Of a stretch of DNA of 64,000 nucleotides, positions 56,735 through 64,000 are shown one piece after another (positions within the stretch are counted from its first letter, which is position 1; every line of letters begins with the position of its first letter). The stretch lies in assembly GCF_023634805.2 (NCBI RefSeq), contig NZ_CP106881.1, positions 1 to 64,000 on the forward strand. Reading direction: 5' to 3'. The notes beneath the pieces were generated by a model, which searched no databases, had not been told where the DNA came from, and worked only from the letters and a program-made list of their open reading frames with translations. This stretch comes from Comamonas endophytica. GTDB lineage: Bacteria; Pseudomonadota; Gammaproteobacteria; Burkholderiales; Burkholderiaceae_C. The position numbers and the translations under genes are program-made.

Positions 56735-56793
56735 AGCCGCAGGCCAAGCCGGCGCGCAGGCAGCGCCCCGGCGGGCTCCAGGCATTTCCATCC

Positions 56794-57555
56794 GTGACCG
56801 ACATTCTCAATATCTCCTGCTACAAATTCGTGGCATTGCCCGATGCGCCCGCGCTGCGCGACACGCTTGCTGAGCGCGCGAATGCCGCCGCTCTCAAGGG
56901 CACCATCCTGCTGGCTGAGGAAGGCATCAATTTCTTCCTGGCCGGGCCCGCAGAGCGCGTGCGCGGCTTCGTCGATGAACTGCGCGCCGATCCGCGCTTT
57001 GCCGACCTCGCGCCCAAGGAAAGCTGGTCGCAGCAGGTGCCCTTTCGCAAGATGCTGGTCAAGGTCAAGCGCGAGATCATCCGCATGGACCATCCCACCA
57101 TCAAGCCGGCGCTCGGCCGCGCGCCCGCCGTGAGCCCCGCGCGCCTGCGCCAGTGGCTCGAGCAGGGCCATGACGACGCAGGGCGGCCGGTGGTGACGCT
57201 CGACACGCGCAACGACTTCGAGGTCGATGCCGGCGCGTTCGAATCCGCCATCGACTGGCGCATCGCCAAGTTCACCGAGTTCCCCGCGGCGCTGGCGGCG
57301 CACCGCGCCGAACTGGCGGACAAGACCGTGGTCAGTTACTGCACCGGCGGCATCCGCTGCGAGAAGGCCGCGATCCTGATGCGCGAGCAAGGGCTCGAAC
57401 ATGTCTATCAGCTTGAGGGCGGCATCCTCAAATATTTCGAGGAGACGGACGGCGCGCACTACCGCGGCGGCTGTTTCGTCTTCGACGAGCGGCGCGTGCT
57501 GGACCCATCGCTGGACACCGTGCCCGCCGACCAGCTGCCGCCCGGAGCGCTGTAG
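56794..57555 (+). CDS. trhO: tRNA uridine-34 hydroxylase TrhO (rhodanese family)
   Basis: The protein has 253 residues from a GTG start. The N-terminal acylphosphatase-like half has [16 protein letters not shown]; the rhodanese half has [20 protein letters not shown] and the catalytic Cys in [14 protein letters not shown]. This fits TrhO (formerly YceA), which makes 5-hydroxyuridine at the tRNA wobble position. It stands alone, 60 bases after the ATPase gene. Confidence 0.92.
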   Translation: MTDILNISCYKFVALPDAPALRDTLAERANAAALKGTILLAEEGINFFLAGPAERVRGFVDELRADPRFADLAPKESWSQQVPFRKMLVKVKREIIRMDHPTIKPALGRAPAVSPARLRQWLEQGHDDAGRPVVTLDTRNDFEVDAGAFESAIDWRIAKFTEFPAALAAHRAELADKTVVSYCTGGIRCEKAAILMREQGLEHVYQLEGGILKYFEETDGAHYRGGCFVFDERRVLDPSLDTVPADQLPPGAL

Positions 57556-57637
57556 GCCCGCGCCACAAGGCACGCGCGGCATGGGCCGCCGCGGCCGGCC
57601 TGCCGGCATCTTCGAATCCCCTGAATCGGCCCCTGCC

Positions 57638-58574
57638 ATGTCCACCCCCCGCGATGCCCTGACCCCCGACAGCCTGGCCATGCTCCAGGTCATTGCCGAT
57701 ACCGGCAGCTTTGCCGCGGCCGCGCGCGCTCGGGCTGGTGCCCAGCGCGTTGACCTACCGCGTGCGGCAGATCGAGGACGCGCTGGACGTGCTGCTGTTC
57801 GACCGGCGCTCGCGCCAGGCGCAGCCCACCGAGGCCGGCCTCGAGCTGCTGCGCGAGGGCGCGCGGCTGCTGCAGGACATCGATGCCGTCGCGCACCGGG
57901 TGCGCCGCGTGGCCACGGGATGGGAGCCGCAGCTGACCATCGTCGCCGATGGCGCCTTGGCCCGCGGTCCGCTGTTCGACCTGGTCGAGGCTTTCTATGC
58001 GCTCGAGTCCCCCACGCGCCTGAAACTGCGCGATGGCATCCTGAGCGGCACGCTCGAGCCGCTGAGCATGGGCCGCGCCGACCTGGCCATCGGCGTTGCG
58101 GTGAATGCCAGCAACATCGCCGGCATCCAGCTGCAGGAGCTCGGCGAGATGGCATTCTGCCTGGCCGTCGCGCCCAGCCACCCGCTGGCGCGGGTGCCCG
58201 AGCCGATCAATGACGACACGCTGCTGCAGCACCGCGTGGTGGCGGTGGCCGATTCCGCCTCGCGCGACACCACCAGCGTGGGCGTGCTCGGCGGCCAGTC
58301 GGTGCTCACGGTGGACAGCATGGCGGCCAAGGTCGAGGCCCAGCTGCGCGGACTGGGCTACGGTTTTTTGCCGCAGGGCATGGTCAACGCGCATTTGCAG
58401 GCCGGACGCCTGGTGGTGCGCGAGGTGGTGCGCCCGCGGCGCACGCTGCGCCTGCAATATGCCTGGACCACTTCGGGCCATGCCAGCCCCGGGCGCGCGC
58501 TGCAGTGGTGGCTCGAGAAGCTCGCCAATCCCACCACCCGCACCGCCTTGCTGGAAAACCATCAGGACCTCTGA
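57638..58574 (+). CDS. LysR-family transcriptional regulator (frameshifted)
   Basis: Repaired length is about 312 residues. The N-terminal winged helix (LTPDSLAMLQVIADTGSFAAAARALGLVPSALTYRVRQIEDAL) spans a frame break near 57725 that is explained by one missing GC dinucleotide in a GCGCGCGC run. The effector domain includes FYALESPTRLKLRDG, DLAIGVAVNASNIAG and the C-terminal LRLQYAWTTSGHASPGRALQ. Its target is not shown; the divergent neighbours are trhO and an FAD oxidoreductase gene. Confidence 0.85.
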
Positions 58575-58670
58575 GCCGTCAACCGGTGCGCGAAGGGTGT
58601 AGAGTCAGTCCACGGTCGAGGCATCGAGAGACCTCCCACCTGCCTCCTTGCATCCCACGAAAGGCTTGTC

Positions 58671-59779
58671 ATGACTGCTATGCGCACGCTCCCTTCTCCG
58701 TTGCCCACCGCCGCGCGGCACCCGCGCCGCGCGCGCCACCGACCGCAGACGATTGCCGTGATCGGCGCCGGCATCGCCGGCTTGGCCTGCGCCCGCACGC
58801 TGGTGCAGGCCGGCCATCAGGTCAAGCTGTTCGAGCAGGGCGCCGAGGTCGGAGGGCGCATGGCCGTGCATTCCACCTCGCATGGCAGCTTCGACTCCGG
58901 GGCGCAATACTTCACCGTGCGCGACGCGCGTTTCGAGCAGGTGCTGGCGCTCGACCCCCAGCTGTGCCGCCCCTGGAGCGCAACCACCATTCGCGTGCTC
59001 GACAGCGCCGGCCGCGTCGCCAGCGCCGTGCCGCCGCCGCGCGAATCGCACTGGGTGGCAACGCCCCATATGCAGAGCCTGGCCGCGGCCTGGGCCCGGC
59101 CGCTTCTGGACGCCGGCCAGCTGCTGACGCAGTGCCGCGTCACGGCCATCGAGCGCGACCGGCTCGAGCCCGGGCGCTGGCAGTTGCAGACCGAGAACGC
59201 CGACCCCGCGCAGCAGGCCGTGCATGCCGGCTTCGACGCCGTGCTGCTGGCGCTGCCCGCGCCGCTGGCGCGCACGCTGCTGGCGCCCACGGGCCTGGCC
59301 GAGCTGCATTGCCAGGCGCTCGACGAGATCGACATCGCGCCTTGCTGGACGCTGCACCTGACTTTGCCCAGGCCCAGCAACCCGGCCTCACGACGCTGGG
59401 GCCGCACTGGAACGCGGCGCGCAGCACCCATCACCGCATTGCTTGGCTGGCGCGCGAATCCTCCAAGCCCGGACGCTCCTCCATGGAACGCTGGACGGTG
59501 CAGGCCAGCCCGGCCTGGTCGCACGAACACCGTTACGACGACGCGCCGCGCATCCAGGCCAAGCTGCAGAAGGCCTTTGCCGAGATCACCGGCATCCACG
59601 CCGCTCCCAGCCACGTCAGCAGCCGCTTCTGGCCGCATGCGCAGACCATGAGCACGCTGGGCCATGCGTTCCTGTGGAACCGCAAGACCGGCCTCGGCGT
59701 CTGCGGCGACTGGTGCCTGGGCGCGCGCGTGGAAGACGCGTTCGTGTCGGGCCTGGAGCTGGCCCTGAAAGTGGCATGA
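58671..59779 (+). CDS. FAD/NAD(P)-dependent oxidoreductase, renalase-like (frameshifted)
   Basis: Repaired length is about 369 residues. The FAD motif [22 protein letters not shown] starts near residue 27, followed by [19 protein letters not shown] and [12 protein letters not shown]. The C-terminus [25 protein letters not shown] is the conserved second FAD region. This is the NAD(P)/FAD oxidoreductase family near gluQ seen in related bacteria. The frame breaks near 59360, with a one-base deficit. The stop overlaps the gluQ start. Confidence 0.82.
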
Positions 59780-60750
59780 CAAGCTTGCAAACTGGAAGTT
59801 CTCCCTATGTCGGGCGCTTTGCGCCCTCCCCCACGGGCCCGCTGCATGCGGGCTCGCTGGTTGCGGCCCTGGCCAGCTGGCTGGACGCGCGCGCGCACGG
59901 CGGCCGCTGGCTGGTGCGTATCGAGGATATCGATCCGCCGCGCTGCATGCCGGGCGCGGACCAACTGATCCTGCAGCAGCTCGCAGCCTGCGGCATGGAG
60001 CCCGATGAGCCCCCGGTGTGGCAGTCCGCGCGCGGTGCCTTCTACGAGCAGGCGCTGCGCCAGCTGCTGGAGCAGCAACTGGCCTATGCCTGCGCCTGCA
60101 CGCGGCGCGACATCGAACGGGCCTGGGAAGAGATGGGCCTGGCGCGCGAGCGCCATGTGGAGCGCCCCTACCCCGGCACCTGCCGCAGCGGCCTGCACGG
60201 CCGCCCGGCGCGCGCCTGGCGCTTCGCCACCGTGAAGATGGCAGGCCGTGCGCAGGCCTTCGAAGGCCCGGCCGCGCCCTGCTGGCTGTCCGATGGGCGG
60301 CTGCTGTGGCAGGATCGCCGGCTGGGCCCGCAGTCGCAGGATCTGGCGCGAAGCGTGGGTGACTTCGTGCTGCGCCGCGCCGACGGTCTGTGGGCCTACC
60401 AGCTGGCCGTCGTCGTCGATGACGCGCTGCAGCGGGTCAGCCATGTCGTGCGCGGCGAAGACCTCACCGACAACACCCCGCGGCAGATGCTGCTGCAGCA
60501 GTCGCTGGGCCTGCCCACGCCGCGCTACATGCACACCCCGCTGGTGCGCCGCGCCGATGGCGAAAAGCTGTCGAAGCAGCATGGCGCGCGCTCCATCGAC
60601 ACCTCCACCCCCGCCGCCAGCCGCGCCGCGCTGAACGCTGCGGCAGCGGGTCTCGGGCTGCCGGTGGCGGATTGCACCCACGGATCCCGGGCCGATGCGC
60701 TCGCGCTGTGGGTCCGGGCCTGGCGAGCTCACTACAATCTCGCCCTGTGA
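59776..60750 (+). CDS. gluQ: Glutamyl-Q tRNA(Asp) synthetase GluQ
   Basis: GluRS paralogue of 324 residues lacking the anticodon-binding domain. It activates glutamate and loads it onto queuosine-34 of tRNA(Asp). Motifs: [20 protein letters not shown] (HIGH-type), [11 protein letters not shown], and the KMSKS-type [11 protein letters not shown]. Its ATG overlaps the upstream stop and its stop overlaps the trmB GTG start, so three genes are coupled. Confidence 0.94.
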   Translation: MTSLQTGSSPYVGRFAPSPTGPLHAGSLVAALASWLDARAHGGRWLVRIEDIDPPRCMPGADQLILQQLAACGMEPDEPPVWQSARGAFYEQALRQLLEQQLAYACACTRRDIERAWEEMGLARERHVERPYPGTCRSGLHGRPARAWRFATVKMAGRAQAFEGPAAPCWLSDGRLLWQDRRLGPQSQDLARSVGDFVLRRADGLWAYQLAVVVDDALQRVSHVVRGEDLTDNTPRQMLLQQSLGLPTPRYMHTPLVRRADGEKLSKQHGARSIDTSTPAASRAALNAAAAGLGLPVADCTHGSRADALALWVRAWRAHYNLAL

Positions 60751-61499
60751 CTGAACACCATACCAACCCGGCCGCTTCCGGCCCTGACGCCCCCCAAGAC
60801 GCCACGCACGGCACGGCTCCCGCCGGCGTGGCCCATCCCAAAACCATCAAGAGCTATGTGCTGCGCGCAGGCCGCACCACGACCGGACAGGCCAAGGCCT
60901 TTGCCGAGGTCGGGCCGCAGTTCCTGCTGGAGTACCGCGCCGCGCCGCTCGACGCCACCGCCGCCTTCGGCCGCAGCGCTCCGCTGATCCTGGAGATCGG
61001 CTTCGGCATGGGCGAAGCCACGGCGCATATCGCGCGCGTGCGCCCCGAGGACAACTTCCTGTGCTGCGAAGTGCACGAACCCGGTGTCGGCGCGCTGCTC
61101 AAGCGCATCGGCGAGCAGGACCTCCACAACATCCGCATCCTGCGGCATGACGCGGTGGAAGTCATCGACCACATGCTGCCCGAAGGCAGCCTGGACGGCG
61201 TGCACATCTTCTTTCCCGATCCGTGGCACAAGAAAAAGCACAACAAGCGCCGCCTGGTGCAGCCGCCGCTGGTCGCCAAGCTGGCCGCGCGCCTCAAACC
61301 CGGCGGCTACATCCACTGCGCCACCGACTGGGAGCCCTATGCGGTGCAGATGCTCGAAGTGCTGTCGGCCGAGCCGCTGCTGGCCAACACCGCCGAGGGC
61401 TACGCGCCGCAGCCCGAATACCGCCCGCTCACCAAGTTCGAGAACCGGGGGATCAAGCTGGGACATGGGGTTTGGGATCTGGTGTTTCGCAGGAAATAA
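60747..61499 (+). CDS. trmB: tRNA (guanine-N7)-methyltransferase TrmB
   Basis: SAM-dependent methylation of G46 in tRNAs. The protein has 250 residues from the GTG at 60747, which overlaps the gluQ stop as GTGA. Motifs: [33 protein letters not shown], and the signature [17 protein letters not shown]. An N-terminal Ala/Thr/His-rich extension of about 45 residues precedes the core. Confidence 0.95.
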   Translation: MTEHHTNPAASGPDAPQDATHGTAPAGVAHPKTIKSYVLRAGRTTTGQAKAFAEVGPQFLLEYRAAPLDATAAFGRSAPLILEIGFGMGEATAHIARVRPEDNFLCCEVHEPGVGALLKRIGEQDLHNIRILRHDAVEVIDHMLPEGSLDGVHIFFPDPWHKKKHNKRRLVQPPLVAKLAARLKPGGYIHCATDWEPYAVQMLEVLSAEPLLANTAEGYAPQPEYRPLTKFENRGIKLGHGVWDLVFRRK

Positions 61500-61540
61500 G
61501 AGATTGCATCTTGGACAGGCTGCAATGAGAAATCGAGCGC

Positions 61541-61650
61541 AGGCCGTCCATCCTTCGACAGGCTCAGGACGAACGGATAACACCGTTCGTAGTGAGCCGG
61601 CTATTCCGTTCGTGGTGAGCTTGTCGAACCATGGACGGCCTGTCCTCGAA
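61541..61650. repeat. REP-like palindromic repeat cluster
   Basis: CTTCGACAGGCTCAGGACGA is followed by two opposing copies of TTCGTGGTGAGCTTGTCGAA-type units. GGCCGTCCAT and ATGGACGGCC at the two outer edges are inverted copies of each other, so the whole element is one large palindrome between trmB and the convergent OYE gene. Confidence 0.8.
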
Positions 61651-61675
61651 ATCAAGCGCTGACCCGTCCTAAAGA

Positions 61676-62791
61676 TCAGGCCGCCACCTTCCCCGCCCCG
61701 CGATACCGCTCCAGCCAGTGCGCATAAGGCGCCGGCAGCACCCAGTCCGGGCGCTGCTCCTTGAGCATCTGCGCCATCGCATAGGGATAGTGCGGGTTGG
61801 CCAGCATCGCGCGGCCGATCATCACCAGGTCCATCTGCTCCTCGGCCACCACGCGCTCGGCGTGCTGCACATCGTCGATGCCCCAGCTCGATGCCACGGG
61901 AATACCGGCTTCGCGCGCCACGCGCTGGGCGATGGGCGCCAGGAACGCCGGCGTGCCCCAGGGAATCTTCACATCGGGAATGACGAAATTGACGCTGACA
62001 TTGAGCAGGTCCAGCCCGCCCGCGCGCATGCGCTTGACCAGCTCGATGGACTCGGCCAGCGTTTCCTCGTCCTTGCCGTCATACTCGATCACGCCAAAGC
62101 GCGCCGTCAGCGGCAGGTTCTCGGGCCAGACCTCGCGCACCGCGGCCAGCGTTTCCAGAAGGAAGCGCGCGCGGTTGTCGAAGCTGCCGCCATAGGCATC
62201 GGTGCGCTGGTTGGAATGCGCCGAGAAGAAACTCTGGGCGAGGTATCCGTGCGCGAAATGCAGCTCCAGCCATTCGAAGCCCGCATCGCGCGCGCGGCGT
62301 GCGGCAGCGACGAAATCGGCCTTGACGCGCGTGATGTCCACCAGGGTCATCTCGCTGGGCACGCGCGGCAGGCCGCCACCGAAGGCAATGGCCGAAGGAG
62401 CGATCGGCTGCCAGCCGCGCGGATCGCCCTCGGCGATGTGCTCGTCGCCCTCCCACGGATTGTTGGCGCTGGCCTTGCGGCCGGCGTGGCCGATCTGGAT
62501 GCCGGGCACGGCGCCGCCGGCCTTGATCGCGGCCGCGATACGCGCCAGGCCCTCGGCCTGAGCATCGTTCCACAGGCCCAGGCAGTCGGGCGTGATGCGG
62601 CCTTCGGGCGATACGCCCGTGGCCTCCACGATCACCAGCCCGGCGCCGCCGCGCGCGATGGAGGGATAGTGGACCTGGTGCCATTCGTTGGTGAAGCCGT
62701 CCTTGGCGCTGTACTGGCACATGGGCGGCACCGCGATGCGGTTGCGCAGGGTGACATCCTTGAGGGTGAATGGGGAAAACAATGCGGACAT
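61676..62791 (-). CDS. NADH:flavin oxidoreductase, old yellow enzyme family (YqjM-like)
   Basis: FMN ene-reductase of 371 residues. SALFSPFTLKDVTLRNRIAVPPMCQYSAKDGFTN, split by its conserved residues, GLVIVEATGVSPEGRIT, QIGHAGRKAS, LHFAHGYLAQSFFS and VMIGRAMLANPHYP are class III OYE (YqjM/XenA) signatures. It reduces activated C=C bonds or similar electrophiles; the physiological substrate is unknown. It is not obviously in an operon. Confidence 0.9.
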   Translation of the reverse strand: MSALFSPFTLKDVTLRNRIAVPPMCQYSAKDGFTNEWHQVHYPSIARGGAGLVIVEATGVSPEGRITPDCLGLWNDAQAEGLARIAAAIKAGGAVPGIQIGHAGRKASANNPWEGDEHIAEGDPRGWQPIAPSAIAFGGGLPRVPSEMTLVDITRVKADFVAAARRARDAGFEWLELHFAHGYLAQSFFSAHSNQRTDAYGGSFDNRARFLLETLAAVREVWPENLPLTARFGVIEYDGKDEETLAESIELVKRMRAGGLDLLNVSVNFVIPDVKIPWGTPAFLAPIAQRVAREAGIPVASSWGIDDVQHAERVVAEEQMDLVMIGRAMLANPHYPYAMAQMLKEQRPDWVLPAPYAHWLERYRGAGKVAA

Positions 62792-62937
62792 GCTGATTTT
62801 CTGAGAGGGCTGGAAATAAAAAGAAACCGCAGAATTTCTGCGGCAGTTCCCCAGATGACGGCGCCGCTGAAATAAATCAAATGCTATAAATTTATGATCC
62901 TCATCTCGCAGCGCGATATCACGCTGCGTGCCGGCCG

Positions 62938-63840
62938 CTAGTGCCGCTCGGCGCAGATGCGGAACAGCAGCTCGCGCAGCCAGCGGTGCGCGGGATCATG
63001 GTGCGTGCGCTCGTGCCAGACGGCGCACTTGGTGAAACCCGGCACCTCCAGGGGCGGCTCGCAGATGGCGAGTCCGTCCTGTCCGGCCACCAGCCGCTCG
63101 GGCAGGATCGCCACCATGTCGCTCGCGCGCAGCAGCTCGGGCAGGATCAAAAAGGATTTGGCCGACAGCGTCACGCTGCGCCGCTGACCCAGCTTGAGCA
63201 GCGCGTCGTCAGTGACGCCATGGAAGCCGCCGCCGTCATAGGAGCCCAGCGCATGGTCCAGCGCGCAGAACTGCTCGAGCGTGAGCCCGCGTCCGGTCGC
63301 CGCCGGGTGCCCCTCGCGCAGCACGCAGACATAGCGCTCGCGGTACAGGGTGCGTGCATGCATCTCGGGCGGAGTGTTCTCGGGCGACAGCAGCGCCAAG
63401 CCGATCTGGCCGCGCTCGAGCTGCGCCGCCACCTGGCCGTTCTCGACCGGCACGAGCGACACGCGGATCTGCGGCGCCAGCGGCTTGAGCGCGGCCACGA
63501 AGGGCACGGCAATCGCGCGCAGCGCATAGTCGGTCGAGGCAATGGTGAAAGTCAGCTGCGCGGTGGCCGGATCGAACAGCGGCGGCTGCAGCAAGGCGTC
63601 GATCTCGGCCAGCACCTGCTGCACCGGCTGGCGCAGGTCGAGCGCGCGCTGCGTGGGCACCATGCCGCGCTGGGCACGCACGAACAGCGGGTCGCCAAAG
63701 CTCTCGCGCAGCCGCGTCAGCATGCCGCTCATCGCCGGCTGGGTCAGGCCCAGGCGCGCCGCGGCGCGCGTCACGTTGCACTCCTGCAGCAAGGCGTCCA
63801 GCGCCTTGAGCAGGTTCAGGTCCAGGCTCTTGAGAGAAAT
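62938..63840 (-). CDS. LysR-family regulator (non-standard start)
   Basis: The protein has about 300 residues. The winged helix SLDLNLLKALDALLQECNVT, then RAAARLGLTQPAMSGMLTRLRE, is typical and resembles NodD/PcaQ-type regulators; FDPATAQLTFTIASTDYALR opens the effector domain. No ATG, GTG or TTG lies near the natural N-terminus. The frame is open upstream through the end of the gntP-like gene. An ATT at 63840 (ISLKSLDLN), 8 bases after the gntP stop, or an internal CTG are the likely starts. Translation may be coupled to the upstream gene. Confidence 0.82.
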   Translation of the reverse strand: MSLKSLDLNLLKALDALLQECNVTRAAARLGLTQPAMSGMLTRLRESFGDPLFVRAQRGMVPTQRALDLRQPVQQVLAEIDALLQPPLFDPATAQLTFTIASTDYALRAIAVPFVAALKPLAPQIRVSLVPVENGQVAAQLERGQIGLALLSPENTPPEMHARTLYRERYVCVLREGHPAATGRGLTLEQFCALDHALGSYDGGGFHGVTDDALLKLGQRRSVTLSAKSFLILPELLRASDMVAILPERLVAGQDGLAICEPPLEVPGFTKCAVWHERTHHDPAHRWLRELLFRICAERH

Positions 63841-63847
63841 GGGCGCC

Positions 63848-64000
63848 TCAGCCGAAGATGCTGGCCAGCAGCACCAGCCCCAGCGACACCACCGCGGCAA
63901 TGGAGGTCACCATGGTCAGCGTCTTGAGCGCCCCCTTGGTCGACAGGCCCATCAGCCCCTTGAACATCCAGAAGAAATTGCTGTTGACCTGCACCGCGAA
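63848..64000 (-). CDS. GntP-family gluconate/organic acid permease, partial (C-terminus)
   Basis: Only the last 50 residues are inside the window: NSNFFWMFKGLMGLSTKGAL, then two hydrophobic segments ending ASIFG. The NNFFW and GLST elements fit the GntP/GntT gluconate permease C-terminus. The gene begins outside the right edge. It lies upstream of the LysR regulator, which may control it. Confidence 0.65.
   Translation of the reverse strand, partial: FAVQVNSNFFWMFKGLMGLSTKGALKTLTMVTSIAAVVSLGLVLLASIFG

Noticed and set aside
1..64000. CRISPR arrays, tRNA or rRNA genes, prophage or insertion-sequence genes
   Set aside because: No regularly spaced repeats, no tRNA-like cloverleaf and no transposase, integrase or phage gene were seen. 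The repeated units found are REP-like palindromes with irregular spacing.

Overview
The window is a high-GC stretch of a Burkholderiales chromosome, most likely from the family Comamonadaceae. That placement is inferred from gene content: a zapA-6S RNA pair, a Bug/TctC-type binding protein, side-by-side class I and class II fumarases, a small Trp-rich membrane protein, and short palindromic repeats common in this family. Nearly all of it is ordinary chromosome. The main accessory-looking part is an ankyrin-repeat island at about 40.4-44.3 kb.

Layout. 1-1 kb: two tandem paralogous small secreted proteins. 1-10 kb: a nine-gene cobalamin operon on the minus strand (cobB-cobU-btuC-btuD-cobO-bluB-cbiB-cobC-cobQ) behind a cobalamin riboswitch. 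10.2-11.1 kb: a coiled-coil gene, zapA and 6S RNA. 11.3-12.2 kb: a Cys-repeat periplasmic protein and a CsbD protein. 12.5-16.3 kb: a c-di-GMP pair (HD-GYP and PAS-GGDEF-EAL). 16.6-22.2 kb: a universal stress protein and a malonate/malonyl-CoA cluster (matA, tctC-type gene, crotonase, matB). 22.3-29.7 kb: lgt, ilvD, cytochrome c, a LapA-like protein, acs and a UPF0114 membrane protein. 29.8-33.8 kb: a glycine betaine/proline ABC transporter operon (proVWX) behind a strong sigma70 promoter and a long structured leader. 33.9-40.3 kb: a flavin amine oxidase, a lipoprotein, fumC and fumA divergent around a candidate Fur box, and murI. 40.4-44.3 kb: two ankyrin-repeat proteins. 44.5-50.9 kb: a YgjP-like peptidase, a conserved acidic protein, a truncated smc fragment, ynfA, a second PAS-GGDEF-EAL protein and the ybbA/tesA pair. 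50.9-58.6 kb: a cystathionine lyase, a BON protein, a SulP permease, a diguanylate cyclase beside a MinD/FlhG-like ATPase, trhO and a LysR regulator. 58.6-64 kb: an FAD oxidoreductase, gluQ, trmB, an old yellow enzyme, a second LysR gene and the end of a GntP permease.

Data quality matters here. Eleven otherwise well-conserved genes are split by frameshifts. Most of these look like loss of one G/C from a short homopolymer or loss of a GC dinucleotide from an alternating GC run. The uniform pattern looks like residual consensus error more than real pseudogenes. I annotate these genes as whole and give the position of each break. The smc fragment is different: its homology stops abruptly with no continuation in any frame, so it is a real truncation, a rearrangement or a misjoin.
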